Positions 44,403-54,311 of a stretch of DNA of 64,000 nucleotides are shown piece after piece. The DNA comes from Caldilineaceae bacterium (lineage in GTDB: Bacteria > Chloroflexota > Anaerolineae > Caldilineales > Caldilineaceae). Below the pieces are notes generated by a model. That model ran no database searches, was not told the DNA's origin, and worked only from the letters and a program-made list of their open reading frames with translations. The first letter of the stretch is position 1. Each line of letters opens with the position of its first letter. A program made the position numbers and the translations under genes. Location: assembly GCA_022821545.1 (NCBI GenBank), contig JAJEDJ010000036.1, positions 62,001 through 126,000 on the forward strand, in the 5' to 3' direction.

Positions 44403-45353
44403 TCAGTCGACGACGTCTTCAAGCGAGGCTCTCCGAATGTCATCCAACTCGTCGGCGCTGAAAACACCAGCCCGGTACAGACTGCGATATTCGTCGGAGA
44501 CGCTCTGGTCGAATATCATTGGGTCGTCAGAGTTGACCGTCACCGGCACGCCGTTATCAAAAAGGAGTCGGATCGGGTGACCGGCCATGTCAGGTACAGC
44601 ATCCAGCATCACATTGCTCGTCGGGCACACATTCAGTCGAATCCGGTTCCCGGCCAGCCAGCGCATGACCTCGACCGACTCCGCCGCGCCAATGCCGTGC
44701 TGGACCTCGTCCAACTCCAGCAGCTCGACCGTCCGGCGTATCTCCTCAGCGCCCCCGAATTCCCCGACATGCGCTTTCAGTTTCATACCTGCGGCCCTCG
44801 CCTTCGCGTACAACGGCTCGACCGCCTCCGGCGCACACGCCTCTTGATGGTCGTACAGGTCAATCGATTGGAAAAAGCCTAACTCAATTGCCTCATGCGC
44901 CCGCGACATCAGTTCCGGGTCCGCTGCGATCTGACGGGGAATGCCCAATTCCGGGCGGAAATCGATCTGCCGCCGGTACTGCACGGCCAATGCACTGATA
45001 TGCCTTTCTACACCGGCCAGACCATCTGCGTAATACGCAGCGCGTCGGACGTCGATGCTCATCTCCAGTCTGACAACGCCGTCTTCGATCGCGTCGCAAA
45101 CAGCAGCCTCCACGACGAACTCTATGGTCTCCCGGTTTCTCAGGTGTCGATCCAGGACATTATTGGCATAGGCTATCATCCCTCCCAGCTTTTCCATCTT
45201 GGCGGGTGGAGGCTCAAGCGCCTGACCTAACCATCTTTCCAGGTTTTCCCGGCGTGTGCTGAAGAAGGCGTGGCAATGCAGGTCGACTTTGGGAGCAGCC
45301 CGCAACCCCACCTGATCATCCTCTATGAGAGCGTCAATGAAATTGGTCTTCAT
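44403..45353 (-). CDS. adenosine deaminase family protein
   Basis: 316 aa TIM-barrel amidohydrolase. Zinc-binding HxH in KVDLHCHAFF, the Glu/His pair in KAHVGEFGG, the His in VQHGIGAAES and the Asp pair in NSDDPMIF are all in the order of adenosine/AMP deaminases. Slightly shorter than classical adenosine deaminase (about 335-350). It could deaminate adenosine, a modified nucleoside or another aminopurine. The ribosome binding site ahead of ATG 45353 is weak. The gap to the ABM gene (116 bases) shows no strong promoter. Confidence 0.82.
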   Translation of the reverse strand: MKTNFIDALIEDDQVGLRAAPKVDLHCHAFFSTRRENLERWLGQALEPPPAKMEKLGGMIAYANNVLDRHLRNRETIEFVVEAAVCDAIEDGVVRLEMSIDVRRAAYYADGLAGVERHISALAVQYRRQIDFRPELGIPRQIAADPELMSRAHEAIELGFFQSIDLYDHQEACAPEAVEPLYAKARAAGMKLKAHVGEFGGAEEIRRTVELLELDEVQHGIGAAESVEVMRWLAGNRIRLNVCPTSNVMLDAVPDMAGHPIRLLFDNGVPVTVNSDDPMIFDQSVSDEYRSLYRAGVFSADELDDIRRASLEDVVD

Positions 45354-45423
45354 TTCAAGTTCGAAGTCACTCAGGTCGCGTATTTTTATCCGATTCGTAA
45401 ACGTTCACTGTCCTCGCCGCTTC

Positions 45424-46278
45424 TCAGGAAGTCCAGCCGCCATCATCCCCGAGCAGCGCTTCGAGATAGGCTCGACTCATCCTCGCCGCCTCCCGCGGCG
45501 GCCGCGGCGCACGCGCCGTTCCGTCCAACTCAACGTTGATCCATCTCTTGAACCCGTCGTCCGCTTTCAGAATCGCAAAAATCTCCGGCATCGGAAGAGT
45601 GCCGTTGCCTATCGGCTCGTAATTGACGTAACCGCTCTTATCGATCTCTTTACCGTCGGCATCACGCTCGTAGCTTCCGTTCCAGTCTTTCAAATGGACA
45701 TGGACGATGCGGTCCCGGTATGTACGCATCACTTCCAGAATGTCACTGCCCCCCTTGGCGATCTGACCGGTATCGGGCGCGAATCCGATAAGTGATGGAT
45801 CCACCAGCCCCAAAATCGTGTCGATGTCCTCACGGGTCTCGATAGCCGTCCCCGTGTGCGGGTGCAATCCGGCCGCGAGGCCGATCTGTCCGCAATAGTC
45901 ACCGATCTTGTTGAGCGCATCGGCCAGTCGTCCGAACTGGTCCTGCGTATAGCCGTCAGAGGGTCGCGGGCCAGCCTGAAGGACCAGCGTTTCGGCGCCG
46001 GGCAGGGCACGCAGCCCATCGGCCTCCCGCCGCGCGTTCTCCTGATCGGCCGTTGCCGTCTCAGGATTGATCCAGTCCTTGTAACAGTATGCTGCCGCCG
46101 TTGGAATACCAAAACCTTCGACCAGGCCGCGATATCCGCCCGGCCTGGTCCCGTCCAGATCTAGGATCTTCGCCGCGAAAGTCTCAAAACCCTGGTAGCC
46201 CAGTTCTGCCGTGTCGCGATATGCCTGCTCAACGTCCCCCGGAATCCCCCAGGTGATCCCCGTATGGCCGATTTTCAT
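45424..46278 (-). CDS. sugar phosphate isomerase/epimerase-like TIM barrel protein
   Basis: 284 aa xylose-isomerase-like barrel (AP endonuclease 2 fold). MKIGHTGITWG opens the first strand; GLHPHTGT, IGFAPDTGQIAKGG and VHLKDWNG carry candidate metal ligands (His, Asp, His) and VELDG the final Glu. This matches inosose isomerase/dehydratase-like (IolE/IolI) enzymes. ATG 46278 is preceded by GAGAGGAAA; a longer frame to 46317 is less likely. Downstream of the SDR gene by 85 bases. Confidence 0.85.
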   Translation of the reverse strand: MKIGHTGITWGIPGDVEQAYRDTAELGYQGFETFAAKILDLDGTRPGGYRGLVEGFGIPTAAAYCYKDWINPETATADQENARREADGLRALPGAETLVLQAGPRPSDGYTQDQFGRLADALNKIGDYCGQIGLAAGLHPHTGTAIETREDIDTILGLVDPSLIGFAPDTGQIAKGGSDILEVMRTYRDRIVHVHLKDWNGSYERDADGKEIDKSGYVNYEPIGNGTLPMPEIFAILKADDGFKRWINVELDGTARAPRPPREAARMSRAYLEALLGDDGGWTS

Positions 46279-46363
46279 TTTCCTCTCCTCACATTGTTTC
46301 TCCCAACATTTCCTCACCTCACCAGGGGCGCCCGGTCAAGTTACAGGTCATCGGATCCCGCGT

Positions 46364-47122
46364 CTACATGATGCGGAAGCCACCGTCCACGTAGAGAGAC
46401 TGCCCCGTTACGTAGCTTGCCTTGTCCGAAGCCAGGAATGCCGCGACCTGCCCGATTTCGTCCGGCTCGCCGGCGCGCTTGAGAGCAATCTTTTCCAGGA
46501 CAATCGGCAGAATTTCAGGGTCCTTCATCACCCAACTGGTCATGTCCGTGTCGATCAGCCCCGGGTTTATACAGTTGACGCGGATATTGTGCTCGGCCAG
46601 TTCGACCGCCAGATTCGCGGTCAATGCCTCGACGCCCCGTTTACTCGGCGCGTAGTGCGCCCGACCCGGCAACACCATCCCCGCCTGCACCGAACCAATG
46701 TTGACAATGGCGCCCCCTTTCCCACTGGAAATCATGTGACGGACCGCAGCCTGCGCACAGAGAAATTCGCCGCGCAGGTTGATATTGGTCACGCGTTCCC
46801 ATTCTTCCGGCGAAATGTCCAGGAAGGGGACTATCGACTCCACTCCGGCATTGTTGACCAGTATATCCAGCCCGCCCAACTCTTCGACAACCCCATCCAC
46901 CATGGCCTGTACCTGGTCGGGCTGCGCAACATCCGCCATGACGACCACCGCGCGCCGGCCCAGTTCGCGTATCTCCCGCGCAACCGCCTCGGCCTGCTCC
47001 GCGCCCTCCACATCATTCACTGCCACGTCCGCGCCCTCCGCGGCCAGCGCCAGGCAGACGCCCCGCCCGATTCCACGGCGTCCACCGGTTACCAGTGCCG
47101 CCTGTCCGTTCAAAATTCCCAT
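46364..47122 (-). CDS. short-chain dehydrogenase/reductase
   Basis: 252 aa classical SDR. TGGRRGIGRG is the cofactor loop, NNAG the structural motif, IGSVQAG supplies the catalytic Ser, YAPSKRG the Tyr and Lys. NVEGAEQ after beta-2 suggests the cofactor preference is not simply NADH. Related to 3-oxoacyl-ACP reductases and to sugar dehydrogenases; the Gfo/Idh/MocA gene two bases upstream and the epimerase downstream favour a sugar. AAAGGAG precedes the ATG. Confidence 0.9.
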   Translation of the reverse strand: MGILNGQAALVTGGRRGIGRGVCLALAAEGADVAVNDVEGAEQAEAVAREIRELGRRAVVVMADVAQPDQVQAMVDGVVEELGGLDILVNNAGVESIVPFLDISPEEWERVTNINLRGEFLCAQAAVRHMISSGKGGAIVNIGSVQAGMVLPGRAHYAPSKRGVEALTANLAVELAEHNIRVNCINPGLIDTDMTSWVMKDPEILPIVLEKIALKRAGEPDEIGQVAAFLASDKASYVTGQSLYVDGGFRIM

Positions 47123-47124
47123 CT

Positions 47125-48312
47125 CTACACTCCTTTGTTGCTTTCATTCTCCGATCCGGCGCGCCATCTTTCACGTTCATTCGGTGCGACGTACCTCCCG
47201 GTTTCGTCTCCCTGCGGAGGAAAGTCACCTGTTTCACACATTGCCAGGAATGGATTGTCCCGCACGTCGACAGGGAATTTGATTACAGAGCGGCGCCTCG
47301 CCGACTCATAGATGCCGACCATCACCTCGGTGACCTTGCGGCCGTTTTCGCCATCCAAAGGATGGGGCGCCCCCGTCTCGATAGTCTCAATCAAATCCTT
47401 GATCTCGAGCCCGATTGCGCTGACGGGAGCAGGCCACTCAATCTCTATCTCTTCGACTTGGCTTCCTCGAAATATGCGCAGCGCAGGCGTATTCAGAAGA
47501 TCAGCGCTTCGGAAAACATCGCCGTAGAGTTCCAGTCTGCCCTCATCGCCGTGAATGACGAAGTGATGGTAGCGATGGACCTCGTCGTTCCAGCCTGGAT
47601 CCAGCGAAAGCTGGCGTCTGTTTCTGCCCTCTTGAGCGGCCTCGCGCGCCATCCAGCCCCAGACCATGCTGGCTCTAACCTGGTTCGTGAACGCCAGGAA
47701 GGCAATGCCCGCGTTTTCGCAGCGGTGTCCGTAATATTCGTAGCCCTCATGTCCGTCCACTTGTCCCAGCAGGTGGTCGACTTCCGGGTCTCCCAGCAGC
47801 GCCAGTAGCATATGGATTGTGTGAGTCCCGTCCGTCATCAGGCAGCCGGGCTTAAGCGAAGCCTCAGCAGAAACGACGCGGCCGATGGCGCCGTCGGCTA
47901 TCAATTGGCGGGCGCGAGCGTATTGGGGCATATAGTGGCGCTGGTGGCTGATGGTGAGACGAGAGCCCGACGCCCGGCAGGCTGCCAGCATCTCGTCCGC
48001 CTCCGTCAGATCCATGGCCATCGGCTTTTCGCACACGATCCCTTTTGTCCCCGCATGCGCCGCAGCCACTACCATGGCACAATGCAACGCATCGTGGGTC
48101 ACAATCGACACCAGCTCCGGCTGAATTTCAGCCAGCATCTCCTTGTAATCGGTATACAACCCTTGAGCGCCCGTCTCCTCGGCGAAAGCCTGCAGAGCGT
48201 CTTCAGATATATCGGCCCCCGCCGCGATCGGAATGCCCAACTCCTCATATGCCTTCATGTGTCCCCTAGCCATACGTCCACAGCCGATCACCGCGGCTCT
48301 GTAGTCAGTCAT
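47125..48312 (-). CDS. Gfo/Idh/MocA family oxidoreductase with intact EKP motif
   Basis: 395 aa. Rossmann motif GCGRMARGH at about residues 10-18; CEKPMAMDLTEAD keeps the Lys of the EKP motif, unlike the two other family members in this window. The C-terminal domain includes DGTHTIHMLLALLGD. The start has GGGGAGC upstream. Its stop lies two bases before the SDR start, so the two are surely co-transcribed. Substrate unknown, probably a cyclic polyol or sugar. Confidence 0.9.
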   Translation of the reverse strand: MTDYRAAVIGCGRMARGHMKAYEELGIPIAAGADISEDALQAFAEETGAQGLYTDYKEMLAEIQPELVSIVTHDALHCAMVVAAAHAGTKGIVCEKPMAMDLTEADEMLAACRASGSRLTISHQRHYMPQYARARQLIADGAIGRVVSAEASLKPGCLMTDGTHTIHMLLALLGDPEVDHLLGQVDGHEGYEYYGHRCENAGIAFLAFTNQVRASMVWGWMAREAAQEGRNRRQLSLDPGWNDEVHRYHHFVIHGDEGRLELYGDVFRSADLLNTPALRIFRGSQVEEIEIEWPAPVSAIGLEIKDLIETIETGAPHPLDGENGRKVTEVMVGIYESARRRSVIKFPVDVRDNPFLAMCETGDFPPQGDETGRYVAPNERERWRAGSENESNKGV

Positions 48313-48382
48313 TGGAAGCTCCCCTGATGGAATTCAGTGGCTCTCTGCCCGTGTCGGCTTCGTGTCGCACTGGTCGGCTCAT

Positions 48383-49381
48383 TCAGGGCGCGCCACAGCC
48401 CAGGCGCGCCACAGTTTCGTCGCGCAGTCGTCGCGCATAGTCGACATTATACTGGAGCCGGGCCGGAATGATCGTCGCCCAATCGAGATCCTTGCTTTCT
48501 TCAGGGCGCGGATGGAGGCCGGCCCGCAACTGCTGCTCTCCCCGCCACAGATGACGCACAAAGCGGGCCATGCGGGTGGGCGTCAGGTCGGTGAAGCTGT
48601 CGAGGAACGCCTCGTCATACATCGGAATCGGAATGAAGCCCCCGCTATCCTCTATGTTCAAATGAACGTTCGGATTGGCCTGATACAGGATTTCGACGAC
48701 CGCCGGCAGATCGACCAGGCCGCGCCCCAGGGGCGCGCCCCCCAGCCAGTTATATCCCTCTTGCGTTGGATAGATGCAGGTGTCTTTGAAATGGGTCGTA
48801 TGAACGAAAGGCGCCAGCACCCGCGCCGCGTCAACAGGATCCTCGAGCAACCCCAGCGCGTTGGCCGTATCCAGGTTGACGCCTACGTGCTCCGAATCGA
48901 CCTCTTCAATGATGCGTACAAGCTCCAAGGAAGTCAGATCGACATGGAGCTCCATTGTTATCATCAGGTCGAAGTCCGCAGCGATCAGGCCCAACTCGCG
49001 TAAAACCTCGATAGTCAAATCGATCTGTTCTGCCAGCGTTGGCGAAGAAAGAGTACGCTCCTTGAGCAGACCAAAACAGGTATTCAGAATCGGAGCGTTC
49101 AACCTCCTGGCCAGGGGGAAAAGAGGCTTCCACTCTGCCACCACCTCGGCGACGCTCCGCCCGCTTTGACCGGGATTGACACCGGCTCCGGCCAGTTCAA
49201 GATACAGCCCGCCCGCCTCTGCCTCTTCCGACAGCCTGTCCACATAGGCCTCGTCGCGCCCTTGCAGAAGCCTTGCCGAAAAATGCAGGCCCTCCAGACC
49301 GTGTGCCCTCGTCTGTTGCAAAAGCGCCAACGGATCGAGGCTTACCGCTTTTAGTGTCAGTGCGTCAAGACCAATTTTCAT
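48383..49381 (-). CDS. sugar phosphate isomerase/epimerase-like TIM barrel protein
   Basis: 332 aa xylose-isomerase-like barrel. MKIGLDALTLKAV opens; ITMELHVDLTS, GVNLDTANALG, THFKDTCIY and HLNIEDSGGF carry the likely metal-binding Glu, Asp, His and Glu. ATG 49381 has AGAGGAG upstream; the longer frame to 49453 is rejected. It is the second such epimerase in this - strand block and lies just upstream of the oxidoreductase/SDR/epimerase group, probably one transcript. Confidence 0.85.
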   Translation of the reverse strand: MKIGLDALTLKAVSLDPLALLQQTRAHGLEGLHFSARLLQGRDEAYVDRLSEEAEAGGLYLELAGAGVNPGQSGRSVAEVVAEWKPLFPLARRLNAPILNTCFGLLKERTLSSPTLAEQIDLTIEVLRELGLIAADFDLMITMELHVDLTSLELVRIIEEVDSEHVGVNLDTANALGLLEDPVDAARVLAPFVHTTHFKDTCIYPTQEGYNWLGGAPLGRGLVDLPAVVEILYQANPNVHLNIEDSGGFIPIPMYDEAFLDSFTDLTPTRMARFVRHLWRGEQQLRAGLHPRPEESKDLDWATIIPARLQYNVDYARRLRDETVARLGCGAP

Positions 49382-49445
49382 AGACACTCCTCTGGCAGGC
49401 AACTGATAGCCGCCCGCCGAATTCACGAGCTGCCGTCGTTCGTCG

Positions 49446-52322
49446 TCAGGCAAGCGCTTCGCCCATTTTCACCGCTTGGAAGGTCTTCATCCGCACCAGG
49501 AGCCACAGCGTGCCGACCGCCGCCGCCAGCACCATAAGCAACATCGCCATCACGAGCTGCGCTACATCATCCCACGCAATCTGCACGATAAACGGCGGGA
49601 TCAGATCGGCCTGTTCGTACCCGACCTGGTAGAAGGGAATGAAGAGATAGCTGCTCACCAGTCCCAGGTAGCTGCCGGCGGCAATGCCCGCTGTAGTTAC
49701 CGTTACCTGTTCGCCGCCAAGCGAAAAGACAAGCTGGCTGGTTGAAAGTCCCATCGCCCGCAATATGCCCAGTTGAATGAAACGCTGGCGAAACGACAAC
49801 GCGGAATAGATGACAAGCGCCAGCATGCTCAGCAGGGCCACGGCGATAAAGCCTACGGAAAGAAACCCGAACAGTCCGACCCGGGCCGGCCTTGCTTGCG
49901 CCTCCGCCAACTCCGAGTGTGCATCTTCCATGGCCAGAATTCTGTAACCAAGATCATCCAGGGAACTTGCCAGAAGTGCCGGATCAATGGCTTCCTCCGT
50001 AGCCAGCCAGACCCTGTAAGGGACCTCATGGCCGAGGAGGGAAAAGATGTAGTTGAGGTTGGCGACAAAGAATTCTCCGTCCTCCGGATAGACGGTCGGA
50101 AACAGCTCCATCGCTCCCACAATCTGAAAATCAAACGTCGTATTACTCGTGGGAACCAGTCCGCTCAGCGCGATCGTATCGCCAATCCGGAGCCCGAGTG
50201 CGTCCAACATCGACTGGCTGACAATGACACCGCTATACTCCAGCGCCAGCGCATTCATGAGCGCGCCCAGCGAATCATCGGCAAAATCCGGCCGGAAATA
50301 CGCGACCTCCGGAAACTGGCTGCGGTCGATGCCGAAAAGCCTGCCGCTGACCAGCCTGCCGCCTACGCGTGCGGAAACCGGGAAATCTCCGATACGGGTC
50401 GCCGCCCTGACCCCCGGCGCCTGCCGGTGTTCGTCCACCGGAAGGTTGATCCAGACAAACTCCTCCTCACCCTCCTCCACCGGACTGCCGTCCTCAGAGG
50501 GAAGAATCCGCAGAGCCGCCCCTTCGGTCAGTGTGACGTCCGCCCCCACTTCGTAGAAAATGCGGGCCACCAGGTTGGCGTCCAGCGTGCGCGCCATCGA
50601 TGCCGTGAAGGTCCCAAGGCTTGTAGTCAGGATGAGCAGCAACAACAGGCTGGTATAGACTCTGCCCGTGCGCGCAAGATTGTAGAAGGCCAGCAGCATC
50701 GAGACGCCTCCCAATCGAGCCCACAGAAGACTCAGAACGACCGCGATGAGAGGAAAAAGACGGACGGCTACGAGCGCAACAGCCAGAATGAAGAGCGCCG
50801 GCGCCAGAAACAGCAGCGGGTTGTCCAGCGGGTCGGTGGGGACGTCGGCCTGCAAGAAGGCGATCCGTCCCTGGGTCCTGAGCATATAGTATCCGTAACT
50901 TGCGATGCTCAGCAGCAAAAGGTCAAGGTACGAACGCTCCCAAAAAGAGCGACGCTGCCGTCGGCTTATCTCCTGCTTGGCCTCAACAATCACCAGCCGC
51001 GCGGCCCCCAGAGCCGGCAGCACAGTCGCGAAGAGGGCGCCCCCGATTGCGGCAAACGTATACGTCATGCTGGTCGCCGTCGTCTCGATCTGCAGCGGCG
51101 TCTGCGCATTGAAGGTCATGAAGTAGCGCGTCCCGCCTATGAACTGCGCCACCACCTTACCCAATAGCGGGCCAACTGCCAGCGCAACGATCCCGAGCGC
51201 GGCGCCTTGCAGCAGATAGATCGAAAAAACCTGACCGGTCGTTGCCCCCCGGCTCTTCAGGATCGAAATCTCAATCTGCTGCCTCTTTACCGTACTGTCG
51301 GCGATGAGAACAATAAAATACAGGACAAGCCCCAATATGGGGATGCTGAAAAGAAGCAACAGAATCGCCTGCGCCGTGGCGACCCGCTGGTATCGCCTCA
51401 GTGCAGAGACAGGCGACAGCTCCAGATATGTCGTTCCAATCAGGGCCTGGATCTGCCGGTCGACAAAAGATACCCTGCGCAGGAACCTGTCCACATCTTC
51501 GGCGCGAACCGAGTCGCCGTCAACCACCCTGTACCAGCCGACGTCGGTCAGAGCGTGCGGAACCCTCTCCCCAATTTCGCCGATGTAAGTTTCTTCAGAG
51601 ACAAGGAAGACATTCGCGAAGGAGGCAGCAGGCAAATGCCACTTGGCGCTGCCCTCTGCTCGGGGAATCCAGATTCCTGCAATGCGTACCGGCACCTCCA
51701 ACCGCAGAATTGCGCCGTTTGCAGTGCGTGCGCTTGGGTCGAATAGAGTATACCTCTCGCCCACTTGCAATCCGGCCTCGACGGCAAACGCCTGGCTGAC
51801 TAGAACATTAACTACATCCCCGTTACCACTTTCGGCATCGTCCTGCACCGGGAATTCGCCTTCGACAACGGCAACGTACGCCTCCAGGCGGTCGATAAAG
51901 CCCAGGTATCCTCGCAGCAGAGGCTTATCCCGCAACTCGTACTGCCCGTCTCGTAAGGGAAATACCTGGAAAAGATCACTCTTGACATAGTGCATGTCCG
52001 ACCGGTGCGGGAGCCCCAGATCCTGCGTGTATCGAGTCTCCATGTACTGGTTCAGAGCCAGGTACGCCTGCCAGTCCGCGCCTTTGATGCTGGAGCCCTT
52101 TACATAGTGATAGAAGAATGAGAATGCGGAACGATTGGGGACCGTCTGCAACTCATGCTGCAGCAGGGAGCGGTTGGCCGCGTCAGTGTACATCGGCGGC
52201 GCCGACGCCAGCGCCACCACCACGGTCCAACCGAGCAGAAGACAAAGAGTCAGCGCCGGTTCGGAACTGAATCGCCGGAGTGCGATCCGCCAAAGGCCAA
52301 GATAGCTGTTAATGGAACGCAT
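49446..52322 (-). CDS. FtsX-like permease family protein without adjacent ATPase
   Basis: 958 aa integral membrane protein. One helix near the N-terminus (LCLLLGWTVVVALASAP), a large extracytoplasmic region of about 290 residues, a first FtsX domain (LLLFSIPILGLVLYF, then SILKSRGATTGQVFS), a further helix pair, a second extracytoplasmic region and a second FtsX domain (LGILRAMGLSTSQLVFS) at the C-terminus. This is the MacB/LolC-like permease layout of lipoprotein or drug ABC systems, but no MacB/LolD ATPase is in the window. ATG 52322 is chosen; upstream frame to 52574 has no family character. It follows the sugar permease by 38 bases, so it may be co-transcribed with the sugar transporter. 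Confidence 0.85.
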   Translation of the reverse strand: MRSINSYLGLWRIALRRFSSEPALTLCLLLGWTVVVALASAPPMYTDAANRSLLQHELQTVPNRSAFSFFYHYVKGSSIKGADWQAYLALNQYMETRYTQDLGLPHRSDMHYVKSDLFQVFPLRDGQYELRDKPLLRGYLGFIDRLEAYVAVVEGEFPVQDDAESGNGDVVNVLVSQAFAVEAGLQVGERYTLFDPSARTANGAILRLEVPVRIAGIWIPRAEGSAKWHLPAASFANVFLVSEETYIGEIGERVPHALTDVGWYRVVDGDSVRAEDVDRFLRRVSFVDRQIQALIGTTYLELSPVSALRRYQRVATAQAILLLLFSIPILGLVLYFIVLIADSTVKRQQIEISILKSRGATTGQVFSIYLLQGAALGIVALAVGPLLGKVVAQFIGGTRYFMTFNAQTPLQIETTATSMTYTFAAIGGALFATVLPALGAARLVIVEAKQEISRRQRRSFWERSYLDLLLLSIASYGYYMLRTQGRIAFLQADVPTDPLDNPLLFLAPALFILAVALVAVRLFPLIAVVLSLLWARLGGVSMLLAFYNLARTGRVYTSLLLLLILTTSLGTFTASMARTLDANLVARIFYEVGADVTLTEGAALRILPSEDGSPVEEGEEEFVWINLPVDEHRQAPGVRAATRIGDFPVSARVGGRLVSGRLFGIDRSQFPEVAYFRPDFADDSLGALMNALALEYSGVIVSQSMLDALGLRIGDTIALSGLVPTSNTTFDFQIVGAMELFPTVYPEDGEFFVANLNYIFSLLGHEVPYRVWLATEEAIDPALLASSLDDLGYRILAMEDAHSELAEAQARPARVGLFGFLSVGFIAVALLSMLALVIYSALSFRQRFIQLGILRAMGLSTSQLVFSLGGEQVTVTTAGIAAGSYLGLVSSYLFIPFYQVGYEQADLIPPFIVQIAWDDVAQLVMAMLLMVLAAAVGTLWLLVRMKTFQAVKMGEALA

Positions 52323-52360
52323 CGAAATGAGCAGGAGGGATCGCAGCGCTCCCGAGCGGC

Positions 52361-53242
52361 TTACATCTTGATGGCGCCGGAGCTGAGCCCTTCGACAAAG
52401 AGGCGGCTTGTAAAGGCGAACAGGATGATGAGAGGAATCGAAGCGATCACATAACCCGCCATCAGGGGACCCCAAATCGTGTACCAGGCCGTTCGAAACG
52501 CATAGAGTCCGATGGTCAGCGTCATCAATTCGTTGCTGCGGAGTGTAACCAGGGGCCAGATAACATCGTTCCAAGTGCTGAGAACGTGCATAATTGCGAC
52601 GACACCCAGAATCGACTGCGACAGCGGAATCCCAATGTGACGGAAGACCTGCAACTCGTTCGCCCCGTCGATTCTCGCCGCTTCAAACATCTCGCCCGGC
52701 AGAGCTTCAAAGAACTGACGCAGGATGAAGATGGCAAAAACCTGCCCGCCCGCGATGTAAGGAGCGATCAATACCCAGCGGGTGTTAAGAAGACCGAGGT
52801 CCTTGACCAGCAGGAAGGCCGGAATCAGGGTAAGTTCCCCTGGCACCATCAACAGGGCCAGCACGCCGAAAAAGAAGAGTTCCCTTCCCGGGAATGGATA
52901 GCGGGCAAATGCCCACGCTGCAATCGCCGCCAGGATAACCATACCGACCACCGAGGTGCCGCTGGTGATTATGCTGTTAAGGATATAGCGGGAGACAATG
53001 CGCCAGGCTTCAAGATAGTTGTCGGGATGAAGCGGAAACGTGACAGTGAACGGGTAATGGTCGAATTGGGGGATATCTTTGAACGAAATGATTATCGTGA
53101 TGATGAATGGCAGAAACATGAAGAACAGGAAGCCGAGAAGTCCCAGATGACGCCACCAATCTCCTGAGCGCCAGGCGCGGCGCCAACTCTCAGTCTGCGG
53201 CATGCGTTGGATTGGTTGCGGTTGCCCTTCCAGTACTGTCAT
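52361..53242 (-). CDS. carbohydrate ABC transporter permease, MalG type
   Basis: 293 aa, six helices. The first helix (FLFFMFLPFIITIIISFKDI) is followed by an extracytoplasmic stretch and the CUT1 core; the EAA loop reads MFEAARIDGANELQVFRHIGIP. GGGGAGT precedes the ATG. It pairs with the MalF-type permease 74 bases upstream in the transcript. No MalK/UgpC ATPase is nearby, which is common when one ATPase serves many CUT1 systems. A possible paralogue of the permease at the left window edge. Confidence 0.93.
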   Translation of the reverse strand: MTVLEGQPQPIQRMPQTESWRRAWRSGDWWRHLGLLGFLFFMFLPFIITIIISFKDIPQFDHYPFTVTFPLHPDNYLEAWRIVSRYILNSIITSGTSVVGMVILAAIAAWAFARYPFPGRELFFFGVLALLMVPGELTLIPAFLLVKDLGLLNTRWVLIAPYIAGGQVFAIFILRQFFEALPGEMFEAARIDGANELQVFRHIGIPLSQSILGVVAIMHVLSTWNDVIWPLVTLRSNELMTLTIGLYAFRTAWYTIWGPLMAGYVIASIPLIILFAFTSRLFVEGLSSGAIKM

Positions 53243-53316
53243 GGCTCAACTCCCCTGCCGGCCCAAGCTAACCCGGCCGCTGTCCCGGTAACGCCTGTCT
53301 ACGAACCACTGACCGC

Positions 53317-54282
53317 CTAATAGTCACCCGTTTTGACAAACTTCACATTCAAGATTGTCAGACCCATAATCAGCACAAACAAAAACATGCCGATTGCGGA
53401 CGCATACCCCATCTTGTTCCACAAAAAAGCGTTGTTGTACATCCATAGTCCGGGCACCATACTTGCCGTCCCCGGCCCTCCCGCCGTCATCACAAATACC
53501 GCAACCCAGCCCTGCAGGCCGCCGATGACCGCCAGTACGATGATCAGTTTGAACTGACCGAGAATGAGAGGAATGTCGATTGCAAAGATGCGCCGCAGAC
53601 CGGAGCATCCGTCGACCAGCGAACTGTCTATTACTTCATCCGAAATGCCCTGCAGGCCCGCCAGATAGATAAGTACCGTGACACCGCCCACCCACGGGAA
53701 CCCCATGAACGTAACCGCATAGAGCGCCGTCTTCGGGCTTCCCAGCCAGGGTTGCTGCCAGTCTTCCAATCCGACCCCTTCGAGGAAGGCATTCAAAAGG
53801 CCGTGCGTGCCGTCATAGATGAACTGCCACAACAATAGGATGACGATGCCCGGCACCACCGCCGGCAGGATGGTCAGGACACGGTATGTGTACTTGTGTA
53901 CATTACTGCGCAAGTTGAAGATCAGTTCGGCGACGATGAAAGGAAACGTGACCGCGCTGATTACCCGCCACGAGGTGAGCAGGCTCACGTGGCGCAGCGA
54001 CTTGATGAATATGTCATCCCTGATGAAGAGCTTCTCGAAGTTGCCCAACCCCAGGAACTCCGGCTGCAGACCGATGTCCCACTTGAAAAACGCCCGGTAA
54101 AGCCCCATGAAGGCCGGATAATAGTTGAAGGTCAGCAGCAGCGCAAAAGTGGGAACCAACATCAAGTAAACGAAGCGGTAACGGTAGATACGCTGCCCGA
54201 GCGTGGCCTGCCTCTCCTGAGGCGCCGACGATCTCGCGACCGTAGCGCTTGACGCAGGCGCGCGAATCTCTTCTGTTGTCAT
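53317..54282 (-). CDS. carbohydrate ABC transporter permease, MalF/UgpA type
   Basis: 321 aa, six helices after a 30-residue cytoplasmic N-terminus. VYLMLVPTFALLLTFNYYPAF forms the first helix. The region of the EAA loop reads VIDSSLVDGCSGLRRIFAIDIPLI, where the canonical Glu-Ala-Ala is replaced but the following Gly is kept. It ends with a helix and NVKFVKTGDY. Partner of the MalG-type permease downstream; binding protein lies 160 bases upstream with a hairpin between. Confidence 0.92.
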   Translation of the reverse strand: MTTEEIRAPASSATVARSSAPQERQATLGQRIYRYRFVYLMLVPTFALLLTFNYYPAFMGLYRAFFKWDIGLQPEFLGLGNFEKLFIRDDIFIKSLRHVSLLTSWRVISAVTFPFIVAELIFNLRSNVHKYTYRVLTILPAVVPGIVILLLWQFIYDGTHGLLNAFLEGVGLEDWQQPWLGSPKTALYAVTFMGFPWVGGVTVLIYLAGLQGISDEVIDSSLVDGCSGLRRIFAIDIPLILGQFKLIIVLAVIGGLQGWVAVFVMTAGGPGTASMVPGLWMYNNAFLWNKMGYASAIGMFLFVLIMGLTILNVKFVKTGDY

Positions 54283-54311
54283 AGCGCCATTCCCGTTTCT
54301 ACAGTACAGGC

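Noticed and set aside
52323-52574. 84-residue N-terminal extension of the FtsX-like permease
   Set aside because: It would overlap the upstream permease gene and has no family character; the family-like start is MRSINSYLG at 52322.
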